Of a stretch of DNA of 64,000 nt, positions 12,396-21,434 are shown piece by piece (the first letter of the stretch is position 1; each line of letters begins with the position of its first letter). The stretch comes from Massilia sp. YIM B02763. GTDB lineage: Bacteria > Pseudomonadota > Gammaproteobacteria > Burkholderiales > Burkholderiaceae_D. The stretch is from assembly GCF_030412015.1 (NCBI RefSeq), contig NZ_JASNRD010000012.1, positions 1 to 64,000 on the forward strand, given 5' to 3'. The translations under genes and the position numbers were made by a program. Under the pieces are notes generated by a model, which was not told the origin of the DNA, searched no databases, and was given only the letters and a program-made list of their open reading frames with translations.

Positions 12396-14294
12396 ATGAA
12401 CAAGACCCTTGCCACCCTCCTGATCGGCAGCGCCTTCCTGGCCGCCGGCGCCCACGCCCAGACCCCGGCCACCGCCCCTGCCGCTGCCGAATCCGCCGCC
12501 GCCCCCACCGTCATCGACCACATGGACCCGCCGTTCTGGTGGGCGGGCATGCACGACAAGCGCCTGCAGCTGATGGTGCACGGCCGCGCCATCGCTGACC
12601 TGGAACCGTCCATCGACTATCCCGGCGTGCGCATCGCGCAGGTGACGCGGGTGGCCAGCCGCAACTACCTGTTCATCGACCTGGAACTCTCGCCCACGGT
12701 CAAGCCGGGCAGCTTCGTCATCGACCTGCGCGGCCAGGGTCCCGACGCGGGCCGCGGCACCAGCTATGCCTACCGCCTGCTGCCGCGCGAAGCCGGTTCC
12801 GCGCAGCGCCAGGGCTTCGACACCAAGGACGCGATCTACCAGGTGATGCCGGACCGCTTCGCCAACGGCGATCCGAAGAACGACAGCATCGACGGCCTGC
12901 CCGACAAGCTCGATCGCAAGCTGGGCCACGGCCGCCACGGCGGCGACATCCAGGGCATGATCGACCACCTCGACTACATCGCCGGCCTGGGCTTCACCCA
13001 GCTGTGGCCCACGCCGCTGGTCGAGAACGACATGAAGGCCGCGTCCTACCACGGCTACGCCGCCACGAACCACTACCGGATCGATCCGCGCTACGGCAGC
13101 AACGAGGACTACCTGCGCCTGTCGCGCGCGGCGAAGCAGCACGGCATCGGCCTGATCCAGGACGTGGTGCTGTCGCATATCGGCTTGAACCACTGGTGGA
13201 TGAAGGACTTGCCGACGCCGGACTGGGTCAACCACGGCAAGTTCGTGCCGACCATGCACCACCGCACCGCCGTGCAGGACCCGTACGCATCCCGCGAAGA
13301 CGCCGAGAACTTCACCACCGGCTGGTTCGCGCCAACGATGCCGGACATGAACCAGACGAATCCGCTGGTGGCCAACTACCTCATCCAGAACAATATCTGG
13401 TGGATCGAGTACGCCGGCCTGTCGGGCCTGCGCATCGACACCTTCGGCTATTCCGACGGCGCCTTCCTCGGCGAATTCACGAAGCGCCTGATGGCCGAAT
13501 ACCCGAACCTGAACATGGTCGGCGAGGAGTGGAGCAAGCTGCCGGCCGTCGTCTCGCACTGGCAGCGCGGCAAGGTCAACTTCGACGGCTACGTGAGCCA
13601 CATGCCCAGCCTGATGGACTTCCCGCTGACCGAGGCGATGCGCGACGCCCTCGCCGACCGGAAGGGAGAGAACATCTTCGGCAACGTCTACGAGACGCTG
13701 TCGCTGGACTATCTGTATCCGGACCCCCAGCGCCTGGTGCTGTTCGAGGGCAACCACGACATGGCGCGCATCTACAGCGTCGTGAACGAGGACTACGACC
13801 GCTACAAGATGGACATCGTGTTCCTGATGACGATGCCGCGCATCCCGCACTTCTATACGGGCGACGAAATCCTGATGACGAGCGAGACCAAGGTCCGCGA
13901 CGACAACAGCTACCGCCACGACTTCCCGGGCGGCTGGGCCGGCGACCGCATCGACGCCTTCACGGGCAAGGGCCTGGGCAAGCGCGAGAAGGAAGCGCAG
14001 GACTTCGTGCGCAAGCTCGTCAACTGGCGCAAGAACACCCCGCTGATCCACCACGGGAAGCTGATGCACTACGGCCCCGAGCAGAATACCTATGTGTACT
14101 TCCGCTATGACGGCACGAAGAAGGTGATGGTGGCCATGAACGCGAACAAGAAGGACGTGACGCTGAAGGCGGAGCGCTTCCGCGAAATGCTGGCGGGCGT
14201 GGCGTCCGGCACCGACGTCCTGACCGGCAAGACTTTCAATTTGAAGGACGAGATCAAGCTGCCGGCCGGCTCTGTCGTCATCCTCGACATCTGA
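12396..14294 (+). CDS. Secreted/periplasmic GH13 cyclomaltodextrinase or neopullulanase (SusA-like)
   Basis: A 632-residue GH13 enzyme with a signal peptide (core LLIGSAFLAAGAHAQ, about residue 22) and an N-terminal beta-sandwich (HMDPPFWWAGMHDKRLQLMVHG onward) as in Bacteroides SusA and cyclomaltodextrinases. The barrel holds DVVLSHIG (from Asp256), GLRIDTFGY with nucleophile Asp348, VGEEW with Glu377, and EGNHDM with Asp455. Region II lacks the usual Lys-His after the nucleophile (TFGYS instead). It likely trims cyclic or short maltodextrins in the periplasm after receptor-mediated import. The ATG is preceded by a GGAG-type site. It is first of a rightward trio with the six-hairpin glycosidase and the esterase. 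Confidence 0.92.
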   Translation: MNKTLATLLIGSAFLAAGAHAQTPATAPAAAESAAAPTVIDHMDPPFWWAGMHDKRLQLMVHGRAIADLEPSIDYPGVRIAQVTRVASRNYLFIDLELSPTVKPGSFVIDLRGQGPDAGRGTSYAYRLLPREAGSAQRQGFDTKDAIYQVMPDRFANGDPKNDSIDGLPDKLDRKLGHGRHGGDIQGMIDHLDYIAGLGFTQLWPTPLVENDMKAASYHGYAATNHYRIDPRYGSNEDYLRLSRAAKQHGIGLIQDVVLSHIGLNHWWMKDLPTPDWVNHGKFVPTMHHRTAVQDPYASREDAENFTTGWFAPTMPDMNQTNPLVANYLIQNNIWWIEYAGLSGLRIDTFGYSDGAFLGEFTKRLMAEYPNLNMVGEEWSKLPAVVSHWQRGKVNFDGYVSHMPSLMDFPLTEAMRDALADRKGENIFGNVYETLSLDYLYPDPQRLVLFEGNHDMARIYSVVNEDYDRYKMDIVFLMTMPRIPHFYTGDEILMTSETKVRDDNSYRHDFPGGWAGDRIDAFTGKGLGKREKEAQDFVRKLVNWRKNTPLIHHGKLMHYGPEQNTYVYFRYDGTKKVMVAMNANKKDVTLKAERFREMLAGVASGTDVLTGKTFNLKDEIKLPAGSVVILDI

Positions 14295-14295
14295 T

Positions 14296-14374
14296 CGTAG
14301 GGTGGGCACCACGTGCCCACCGCAACGCCAACACACCGCAAACGTTCTGGTAGGCACGTGGTGCCCACCCTACG
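14296..14374. repeat. P-family palindrome pair (BIME-like) filling an intergenic gap
   Basis: Begins 2 nt after the stop of the upstream gene with CGTAGGGTGGGCACCACG and its mirror, and ends with GGCACGTGGTGCCCACCCTACG 2 nt before the next ATG. The two palindromes are in inverted orientation. The loop between them contains GCAAACGTTCT, identical to a candidate operator upstream of the receptor gene. Confidence 0.9.
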
Positions 14375-14376
14375 CC

Positions 14377-17307
14377 ATGAAAACATCCCTCATCGCACTC
14401 GCCCTCTTCTCCCAATCCATCGCCGCCGTCGCCGCGGCTGCCGCCGAAGCGCCGCCGCTGCGCTACGACATCTACGTGCGCGGCGCCTTCAACGGCTGGG
14501 GCACCGACAACGTCCTCGCCTACAAGGGCAAGGGGGTCTACGAGACCGACATCCTCGTCAGCCCCGGCAACCACGCCTTCAAGATCGGCAGCAAGGACTG
14601 GAACGCGGAATGGGTCGCCGATCCAGCGGCCACCGTGACGGTGGCGCTCGGCAAGGCGTATCTGCTCGCGACGGAAGCCGGTCCCGAGGACTACCTGTTC
14701 AGCAAGCAGACGGCGACCTACCGCTTCCGCGTCGACGTCTCCGACCCCGGCAAGCCCGTGCTGAGCGTGACGCGCATCGAGACGCCGGCGCAGGGCCCGG
14801 CCGCCGATCCGCACCAGGGCGCGGCGGTGGAGGAATCGCTCGTGTTTCCGACCTGGGACGGCAAACAGGAAACGGCGCGATTCTCGACCAGGCAAGCGCA
14901 GGCGGGCCTGCGCACCTATGCGCATTCGACCACGATGCAGCTGCGCGACCCCGGCCCGCAAACCCGCAGCTACCGAGAGGATGCGTCGCTGCCTTATGTA
15001 CGCAGCGGGAACCTGGCCTTCGACGCGCTGTTCGCGCTGGCCGGGCGCGAGATGAAGGAAGACTCGGTCAAGGAGATCCGCGACGGCAACTACAACGGCA
15101 ATGCCGCGATTCCCTGCGACTGCTTCGAGACGGGAGAAAAATGGCATTACGTGTGGACGCGCGACCTGTCCTACGCCGTCGACCTGGGCCTGGGCATGCT
15201 CGACCCGCAGCGCTCCCGCAACTCGCTCGACTTCAAGCTGTCCGGCTGGCGCGCGGGCGTGCCGAAGGCGCCGCAGGTGGCGAGCAGCGGCGGCGGCCTG
15301 CAGAGCGTCCAGATCGTACAAGATACGGGCAGCGGCGGCAGCTGGCCCGTCAGCACCGACCGCATCACCTGGGCCTTCGCGGCCGAGGAAGTGCTGAAGA
15401 ACCTGGCCCCGCGGGAGCGCGAGGCCTTCGCAGCGCGTGCGCTGGAAGCGCTCACCAACACCATCGAGAACGACCGCATCGCCGCCTTCGACAAGGTGTC
15501 CGGCCTGTACACGGGCGAGGAATCCTTCCTGGACTGGCGCGACCAGAGCTACGCCAGCTGGATCCCGTCCGACCTGTCCTCGATGGCCAGCGCCAAGGCG
15601 TTGTCGACCAACGCCGGCCACTACAAGGCCTTGCGCCTGGCCGCGGACCTGGCACGCGAGGCGCGCGACAAGGACAAGGCCGCGCGCTACGAAACCTGGG
15701 CCGCGCAACTGAAGCGCGCCATCAACGAACGTTTGTGGCTGGACGACGCCGGCATGTACAGCAGCCTCACGGCCGCCCACCTCGACGGCGCCCCGCTGCA
15801 CAAATTCGACTGGCTCGGCCAGTCGCTGGCCATCGTCACGGGCATCGCCGATGCGGACCAGGCCCGGCGCATCCTGGCCAGCTACCCGCACGGCCCGATG
15901 GGCGCGCCCGTGATCTGGCCGCAGCAATACGACATGCCGGTCTACCACAACCGCGCGATGTGGCCGTTCGTCACGGGCTACGGCCTGCGCGCGGCGATCA
16001 TGGGCCGCAACGCGGCGGTGGCCGATGCCGCCTACGATTCGCTGGTGCGCGGCGCGGCCTTGAACATGTCGAACATGGAAAACCTCGAGTGGCTGTCCGG
16101 CCAGTCCGTGCTGCTGGACGAAGCGCATCCGAACCTGATCGGCCCGGTGATCAATTCGCGCCGCCAGCTGTGGTCCGTGGGCGCCTACATCGGCATGGTG
16201 GTGCGCGACGTGTTCGGCGTCTCGACCACGGCGACCGGCATCGAGGTCGCGCCCTTCGTGACCGAGAAGCTGCGCGCCGGCGTGTTCAAGGACACCGACC
16301 GCGCCAGCCTGGCCAATCTGCGGCTGCAGGGCCGCGCATTGACCGTGACGCTTCGGCTGCCGCCGGCCGCCCCCGCCGGGACGAACGGCTACTACGACGT
16401 CGAACGCATCCTCGTCGACGGCAAGCCGGCATCGAAGACGCTCTCCTGGGACCAGCTGAAGGACGGCAGCCGCATCGAGGTCGTGCTGGGCAAGCTGGTG
16501 ACGAGCAGCCCTGCCATCCGCCGCGTGGACGCGAACCCGTACGAGGAGACGCCGGCCGTGTTCGGCCCGCGCGAGCCGCGGATCGCCGCCGTCGCGCGCA
16601 GCGGCAAGGACAACACCGTCGTCATCGGTGCGGCCGCGGGCCCCGCCGCCACCTACAACCTGTACCGCGACGGCAGGCTGGTGGCATCCAGGCTGGCGCC
16701 CGGCAGCTGGACCGACCGCGGCGCACCCGCCACCGCCTGCTACGCCGCCGAAGCCGTGTTCGCCGCGTCGAACAACTACAGCCACCATGGCATGCCGCGC
16801 TGCGTCGATGCCGGCGTGTCGATCGCCGCGACGGACAAGCGCGTGTCCGCGAGCGTGCCGCTGGCCGGACCGAACGCGCGCTTCGCCGAGCCGCACCTGG
16901 CCGGCTGGGGCAAGCCGGACGACCGCTTCGTCGTGAACGACGTGCGCGTGGACGGCGACGGAGACTATGCCATCCAGGTCCGCTATCACAACGGCGCCAA
17001 CCAGGTGAACCTGGGCATCAGCGGTGGCGTAAAATGGCTGGCGCTCGAGGATGCATCGGGCCAGGCCGTCGCCGGCGGCGTGATCCAGCTGCCGCATGCG
17101 CGCATCGACAAGGCGAATACGCCCACCGTGTATTCGACCCCGTTGACGGCGCGCCTGAAGGCGGGCCAGGCCTACCGCATCCGGATGAGCGACTTCTACA
17201 ACATGAGCTACCTGCAGAGCAACAGCACGTTCAGCGCGGCCGGCGGCGTCGAGGGTCCATCCAACCGCTTCGACATCTACGGGGTGCGCCTGCTGAAGAC
17301 ACGCTGA
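14377..17307 (+). CDS. Secreted six-hairpin glycoside hydrolase, probable alpha-glucan exo-acting or debranching enzyme
   Basis: A 976-residue exported protein. The signal peptide (LIALALFSQSIAAVAAAAA) is followed by an E-set/CBM48-like domain of about 90 residues with YVRGAFNGWG, as in glycogen-active enzymes. The central region (about 200-680) looks like an (alpha/alpha)6 toroid, with YVWTRDLSYAVDLG, FLDWRDQSYASW, PVIWPQQYDMPVYHNRAMW and MENLEWLSGQ. The C-terminal 280 residues are beta-rich. The frame is open upstream through the palindromic repeat, but the signal peptide fixes the ATG at 14377. No Shine-Dalgarno is visible, because the P-family palindrome ends 2 nt before the start. GH family assignment (GH15/GH63/AGL-like) is uncertain. 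Confidence 0.82.
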   Translation: MKTSLIALALFSQSIAAVAAAAAEAPPLRYDIYVRGAFNGWGTDNVLAYKGKGVYETDILVSPGNHAFKIGSKDWNAEWVADPAATVTVALGKAYLLATEAGPEDYLFSKQTATYRFRVDVSDPGKPVLSVTRIETPAQGPAADPHQGAAVEESLVFPTWDGKQETARFSTRQAQAGLRTYAHSTTMQLRDPGPQTRSYREDASLPYVRSGNLAFDALFALAGREMKEDSVKEIRDGNYNGNAAIPCDCFETGEKWHYVWTRDLSYAVDLGLGMLDPQRSRNSLDFKLSGWRAGVPKAPQVASSGGGLQSVQIVQDTGSGGSWPVSTDRITWAFAAEEVLKNLAPREREAFAARALEALTNTIENDRIAAFDKVSGLYTGEESFLDWRDQSYASWIPSDLSSMASAKALSTNAGHYKALRLAADLAREARDKDKAARYETWAAQLKRAINERLWLDDAGMYSSLTAAHLDGAPLHKFDWLGQSLAIVTGIADADQARRILASYPHGPMGAPVIWPQQYDMPVYHNRAMWPFVTGYGLRAAIMGRNAAVADAAYDSLVRGAALNMSNMENLEWLSGQSVLLDEAHPNLIGPVINSRRQLWSVGAYIGMVVRDVFGVSTTATGIEVAPFVTEKLRAGVFKDTDRASLANLRLQGRALTVTLRLPPAAPAGTNGYYDVERILVDGKPASKTLSWDQLKDGSRIEVVLGKLVTSSPAIRRVDANPYEETPAVFGPREPRIAAVARSGKDNTVVIGAAAGPAATYNLYRDGRLVASRLAPGSWTDRGAPATACYAAEAVFAASNNYSHHGMPRCVDAGVSIAATDKRVSASVPLAGPNARFAEPHLAGWGKPDDRFVVNDVRVDGDGDYAIQVRYHNGANQVNLGISGGVKWLALEDASGQAVAGGVIQLPHARIDKANTPTVYSTPLTARLKAGQAYRIRMSDFYNMSYLQSNSTFSAAGGVEGPSNRFDIYGVRLLKTR

Positions 17308-17365
17308 ACAGCGACACACTGAAGCCGGCGTGCCGCCCTGCAGGCAACAAGCGGGAATACGAACG

Positions 17366-18454
17366 ATGAAGCTGTTTACCAAGGGCCTGGCGGCGCTGGC
17401 CGCCGGCCTGCTGATGGCCGGCGCCGATGCCGGCGCCACCACCGTGCGCGTGCACTACGCGGCGGGCAAGGAAGGCATCCGCATCCGCGCCGACAAGGGC
17501 GCGGCCGGCTGGTCCAAGGGCGTCGCCGCGACGCCGTCCGATGCGCCCCTGAACGTCTGGACCTATACCTGGCCGGACGCGCTGGGCGAGATCGCCATGA
17601 AGCCGACGCTGGGCGAGGACAAGGTCTCGATCGGCGGCGTCTACAAGCTGGCGCCCGGCGCCACGGTCGACATCTACCCGTTCTTCGGCGCGCCGTTCGG
17701 CAAGGTGAGCATCGTGAAGGACTTCGCCTCGCCGCAGCTGAACAACAAGCGCAGCCTGCGCATCTACCTGCCGCCCAGCTACGAGGAAAACCCGGCCAAG
17801 CGCTACCCGGTGCTGTACATGCAGGACGGCCAGAACCTGTTCGACGCGAAGACGGCGGCGTTCGGCGTCGAATGGCGCGTCGACGAGACGATCAACCGCC
17901 TGGTCGCCACCGGCGTGATGGACGAGGTGATCGTGGTCGGCATCGACGCCACGGCCGACCGCATCCCCGAATACACGCCCTGCTGCGATCCGAAATACGG
18001 CGGCGGGCGGATCAACGCCTACGACACCTTCGTGACGGCGACGGTGAAGCCCTTCGTCGACCGCAACTACCGCACCCTGCCCGGCAAGGACGGCACCGCC
18101 ATCCTCGGCTCCTCGCTCGGCGGCCTGGCCGCGGTGCTCATCGCCCAGCGCCACCCGGACCTGTTCGGGCAGGCGGGTGCCATGTCCGGTTCGTTCTGGT
18201 GGAACGACGGCGCGCCGAGCAGCAAGCCGGCGAACAAGGTGCCCGTGCGCTTCTACCTCGACGCCGGCACCCGAGACGACGGCGTGGCCGACACGCTCAA
18301 GATGCGCGACGCCATGCTGGGCAAGGGCTACAAGGAAGGCGCGGACCTGATGTTCCATTCCGCCGAAGGGGCGCGCCACGACGAGAAATCGTGGTCGGAA
18401 CGGGTGGACAAGCCGCTGGCGTGGTTCTTCCCCTGGGGCGCCAGCAAGCAGTGA
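17366..18454 (+). CDS. Secreted alpha/beta-hydrolase, esterase D/Fes-like
   Basis: A 362-residue exported protein. After the signal peptide (ending near ADAGA) comes a beta-sandwich of about 85 residues resembling a carbohydrate-binding/CBM-like module (VRVHYAAGKEGIRIRAD). Next is an esterase-type hydrolase domain with RSLRIYLPPSYEE, YPVLYMQDGQNLF, GSSLGG (Ser250 nucleophile), LDAGTRDDG (Asp) and EGARHDEKSW (His). This is the usual layout of enterobactin-esterase-like or carbohydrate-esterase proteins in sugar loci. Within the maltodextrin cluster it may deacylate substituted glucans or cleave maltodextrin esters. The substrate is unknown. Its stop codon lies 1 nt from the convergent chemoreceptor stop. 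Confidence 0.85.
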   Translation: MKLFTKGLAALAAGLLMAGADAGATTVRVHYAAGKEGIRIRADKGAAGWSKGVAATPSDAPLNVWTYTWPDALGEIAMKPTLGEDKVSIGGVYKLAPGATVDIYPFFGAPFGKVSIVKDFASPQLNNKRSLRIYLPPSYEENPAKRYPVLYMQDGQNLFDAKTAAFGVEWRVDETINRLVATGVMDEVIVVGIDATADRIPEYTPCCDPKYGGGRINAYDTFVTATVKPFVDRNYRTLPGKDGTAILGSSLGGLAAVLIAQRHPDLFGQAGAMSGSFWWNDGAPSSKPANKVPVRFYLDAGTRDDGVADTLKMRDAMLGKGYKEGADLMFHSAEGARHDEKSWSERVDKPLAWFFPWGASKQ

Positions 18455-18455
18455 C

Positions 18456-20123
18456 CTAGAAGGTTTCCCACTCGCGGGCCTCGGACGGCGCGCGCACCGC
18501 CAGGCGCGGCGCGGCGGCGCGCGCTACCGGCGCCGCCACCGCATCGGTACGGTCCCCCGCCAGCTTGAACACGCCGACCGCGTCGGCCAGCGCCATCGCC
18601 TGCTGCTGCAGGGCGTCGGCCGCGGCGGCGGCTTCCTCGACCAGCGCCGAGTTCTGCTGGACCACCGTGTCCATCTGCCCCATGGTCTCGTTGATCTGGA
18701 TGATGCCGTCGCTCTGGCGCACGGCGTGGTCCGTGATCTCGGCGATGATGGACGCCACGCGGCGCACGCTGGCCACCACGTCTTCCATCGTGCTGCCCGC
18801 TTCGCCCACGAGGCGGCTGCCCGCCTGCACCTTGTCGACCGAGTCGCCGATCAGCGTCTTGATTTCCTTCGCCGCTGCGGCCGAGCGCTGGGCCAGCGTG
18901 CGCACTTCGCTGGCCACGACGGCGAAGCCGCGGCCCTGCTCCCCCGCGCGCGCCGCTTCCACGGCGGCATTCAGGGCGAGGATATTGGTCTGGAACGCGA
19001 TGCCGTCGATGACGCCGATGATGTCGACGATCTTGCGCGACGAGGCATCGATCTCGCCCATCGTGCCGACCACCTGCGCGACCGCGACGCCGCCGCGCTC
19101 GGCCACGCCGGACGCCTCTTCGGCCATCCGTCGTGCTTCGCCGGCGCTGTCCCGGCTCTGGCGCACGATCGACGTCAGCTGCTCCATCGACGCCGCCGTT
19201 TCCTCCACCGAGCTGGCCTGCTCCTCGGTGCGCGCCGCCAGGTCCTGGTTGCCCTGGGCGATTTCGCTGGTGGCCACCGAGATCGTGTCGGTGCCGCTGC
19301 GCACGCGCGCGACGATGCCCGCCAGGCTGTCCTGCATGTGGCGCAGCGACGCCAGCAGCATGCCGACTTCGTCCTTGCGGTCGACCACGATCGGATGCGA
19401 CAGGTCGCCCGCCGCGACGGTGCCGGCGATCGCCACCGCTTGGTGGATCGGACGGGTGATGCTGCGCGCCAGCCACAGCGTGATGGCGGCGGCAACCGCG
19501 AGCACGCTCAGGAAGGTGGCGATGGCCAGCCTGCGCTCCGCCTGCTCGGCTTCCTGCTTTTCCTGCTTCATGGTGGCGATGGTGGCGTGCGCATGGTCCA
19601 GGATGGTGGCGACGATGCCGTCGATCTTCGCGGTCGGCGCGCGGTCCATGCCCTTGACCTGGGCATCGAGGCGCTGGTAGCTGGCCGGGTCGGCGGCGTC
19701 CCAGGTCTTCAGCGCGGCCAGGTAGCGTTCGTTCAGTTCGCGCAGCGCGGACTGGGCATCCCCGACCTTCTCGGACGGCACGCCGAGCTTGCCCAGCTGG
19801 CCTTCCAGTTCCCCCAGCTTGGCCAGCGTGGCGCTGCCGCTCTTGCCGAAGGCATCCCGGTACTTCGCCAGCGCGGCCGGATCGCTGCCGCGTACGAGGA
19901 TGTTTTTCCATTCCTGCACCTGGATCTTGAATTCGACCTGGGCGGCGCGGGCCGTGTCGGCGGCAAGGGCCAGCGCCTCGACCTTGTCCAGCGCGGCGGA
20001 CGCGCGCGCATTGGCTTCCCCGAGCGCGTACCAGGCATTCAGGCTGACGATCAGCAGCGCGCACAGGAACAAGCCGCCGAGCAAGCCCAGGCGGGTGGAA
20101 ATCTTGAGGTTCACGAGTTTCAT
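18456..20123 (-). CDS. Methyl-accepting chemotaxis protein with C-terminal EWETF tether
   Basis: A 555-residue chemoreceptor. TM1 is at about 11-32, followed by a four-helix-bundle-like periplasmic domain (about 35-185), TM2 (about 190-212), HAMP, and a cytoplasmic signalling hairpin with the conserved tip [22 protein letters not shown]. The last five residues, EWETF, match the NWETF-type pentapeptide that recruits CheR and CheB. The ATG at 20123 (MKLVNLKISTRLGLLGG) is chosen over an upstream start because it matches the normal receptor N-terminus; its Shine-Dalgarno is weak. The stop codon is separated by a single base from the convergent esterase stop, so no terminator fits between them. 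Confidence 0.93.
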   Translation of the reverse strand: MKLVNLKISTRLGLLGGLFLCALLIVSLNAWYALGEANARASAALDKVEALALAADTARAAQVEFKIQVQEWKNILVRGSDPAALAKYRDAFGKSGSATLAKLGELEGQLGKLGVPSEKVGDAQSALRELNERYLAALKTWDAADPASYQRLDAQVKGMDRAPTAKIDGIVATILDHAHATIATMKQEKQEAEQAERRLAIATFLSVLAVAAAITLWLARSITRPIHQAVAIAGTVAAGDLSHPIVVDRKDEVGMLLASLRHMQDSLAGIVARVRSGTDTISVATSEIAQGNQDLAARTEEQASSVEETAASMEQLTSIVRQSRDSAGEARRMAEEASGVAERGGVAVAQVVGTMGEIDASSRKIVDIIGVIDGIAFQTNILALNAAVEAARAGEQGRGFAVVASEVRTLAQRSAAAAKEIKTLIGDSVDKVQAGSRLVGEAGSTMEDVVASVRRVASIIAEITDHAVRQSDGIIQINETMGQMDTVVQQNSALVEEAAAAADALQQQAMALADAVGVFKLAGDRTDAVAAPVARAAAPRLAVRAPSEAREWETF

Positions 20124-20231
20124 GGCCGCTATTTGCCGAATTTGATGAGATAGCAGAATAATGACCAAGGACAACTAGATCCGCCAGCGCAATCGCTGTA
20201 AAGATGCTGAACTGTTTGTTTACGGCAACGT

Positions 20232-20741
20232 TTAACCGGCAGGATTAAAATCGATGCTATACAAATTGACACCGTTGTCGCCCGGTACCAGATGCATGAA
20301 GCGCTCGAAGCGCATGCCGAGCTTGCCCAGCAGCCCGTTTGACGCGGCGTTCCCCGGCGTCGTGATCGCCAGCACGCGCGGCAGTCCCAGCGTCGGTGCC
20401 AGCGCCAGCACGGCGGATGCCGCCTCGAACGCATAGCCCTGGCCACGATGGGCTTCCAGGAAGGCATAGCCGAGATCGACCCCGGGCAGCGTGTCGCGCT
20501 TGATCAGGCCGCAGGTGCCGATCGGCGTACCGCAGGCGCGCAGCGTCACCACATAGCTCGAATGGCCGCGCGCGCGCTGCATCGTAATGGGGCCTTCGGC
20601 CAGCATGCGCCGCGCATCGTCCAGCGTGCGCGCGCCGCGGTCGCCGATCTGCGCGAGGAAGCCCGGGTCGTTCAGCAGCGCGAGGAAGAACGGGGCGTCG
20701 TCCAGCGTGGCCGTACGCAGGCGCAGGCGGTCGGTGGACAG
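20232..20741 (-). CDS. GNAT-family N-acetyltransferase, start codon unresolved
   Basis: Acetyl-CoA-dependent acetyltransferase of the RimJ/RimL type. The frame reads LSTDRLRLR, then LDDAPFFLALLNDPGFLAQIGDRG, IGTCGLIKRD, GYAFLEAHRGQGYAFEA (acetyl-CoA loop) and GNAASNGLLGKLGM, about 170 residues in all. The first ATG in this frame is at 20606 and would drop beta-1 and two helices. No ATG, GTG or TTG exists upstream in frame. An ATG at 20761, overlapping the previous stop (ATGA), is one frame off. So either a rare start such as CTG at 20741 (after GGAAGG) is used, or there is a one-base frameshift near 20740-20755. Probably translationally coupled to the upstream acetyltransferase. Confidence 0.7.
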   Translation of the reverse strand: MSTDRLRLRTATLDDAPFFLALLNDPGFLAQIGDRGARTLDDARRMLAEGPITMQRARGHSSYVVTLRACGTPIGTCGLIKRDTLPGVDLGYAFLEAHRGQGYAFEAASAVLALAPTLGLPRVLAITTPGNAASNGLLGKLGMRFERFMHLVPGDNGVNLYSIDFNPAG

Positions 20742-20757
20742 GATCTCGCGCCTTCCG

Positions 20758-21300
20758 TCATGCCTCGTCCTGCCCCTCCTCGGCCAGCTCCCACCGCGCC
20801 GGATCTTCCAGCAGCTTGTACATCACATAGGCGTCTACATAGCCCAGGCGGCGGTGGCGATACGCCTTGGGCAGCGTGCCGACGATGGAAAAGCCGAGGC
20901 GCTTCCACAGGTGGATGGCCGGCGTGTTGGTGCTGACCACGTAGTTGAACTGCATCGCCAGGTAGCCCTGGCGGCGCGCCTCCTCGAGGCTGTGCTCCGC
21001 GAGCAGGCGCCCGATCCCGACGCCCTGGGCGTTCGGACTGACCATATAGGACGCGTTGGCGACATGGCTGCCGCGCGCCAGCTGGTTCGGCACCAGCTTG
21101 TACATGCCCAGCACGCGTTCGCGGCCCTTCACGGCCACGAACGTCATGGCCGGCGCGCCGAACCAGTAGTCGTAGCATGCCTCGCGGTCCATGTCCGGGC
21201 CGTGGGGAAAGGTCTCTCCGGCGGCGACGTGCGTCTGGAAGATGCCGCAGATGGCGTGGAAATCGTCTTCGGTAGCGGGGCGGATCTGGATGTCGTTCAC
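20758..21300 (-). CDS. GNAT-family N-acetyltransferase
   Basis: A 180-residue acetyltransferase: IRPATEDDFHAICGIF at the N-terminus, VSPNAQGVGIGRLLAEHSLEEAR as the acetyl-CoA-binding V/I-x-x-x-x-Q/R-G-x-G motif, and the C-terminal NTPAIHLWKRLGF motif. The start is GTG at 21300, giving MNDIQIRPA. The substrate is unknown. It overlaps the downstream GNAT gene region and is probably co-transcribed with it. Confidence 0.85.
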   Translation of the reverse strand: MNDIQIRPATEDDFHAICGIFQTHVAAGETFPHGPDMDREACYDYWFGAPAMTFVAVKGRERVLGMYKLVPNQLARGSHVANASYMVSPNAQGVGIGRLLAEHSLEEARRQGYLAMQFNYVVSTNTPAIHLWKRLGFSIVGTLPKAYRHRRLGYVDAYVMYKLLEDPARWELAEEGQDEA

Positions 21301-21403
21301 GTGCGGAACCTGCTTTGCGTGTTTCGAAAGCGCTCGATTCTAAACCGGGTTCGGCGGCACGAGCGCCTTTCCAAAGAGACTTTTTCGTAAATATTTCTGT
21401 GGA

Positions 21404-21427
21404 ATAAAAGCAGGAAAGAAAACCTGC
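21404..21427 (-). terminator. Rho-independent terminator after codA
   Basis: On the minus strand GCAGG and CCTGC pair around a TTTTCTTT-type loop and are followed by TTTTATT. It lies 8 bp past the cytosine deaminase stop. Confidence 0.65.
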
Positions 21428-21434
21428 CTGACGG

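Noticed and set aside
12348..17442. Two long minus-strand frames opposite the glycosidase genes
   Set aside because: Low-complexity Val/His/Arg translations, no motifs; the plus strand has signal peptides and catalytic residues.
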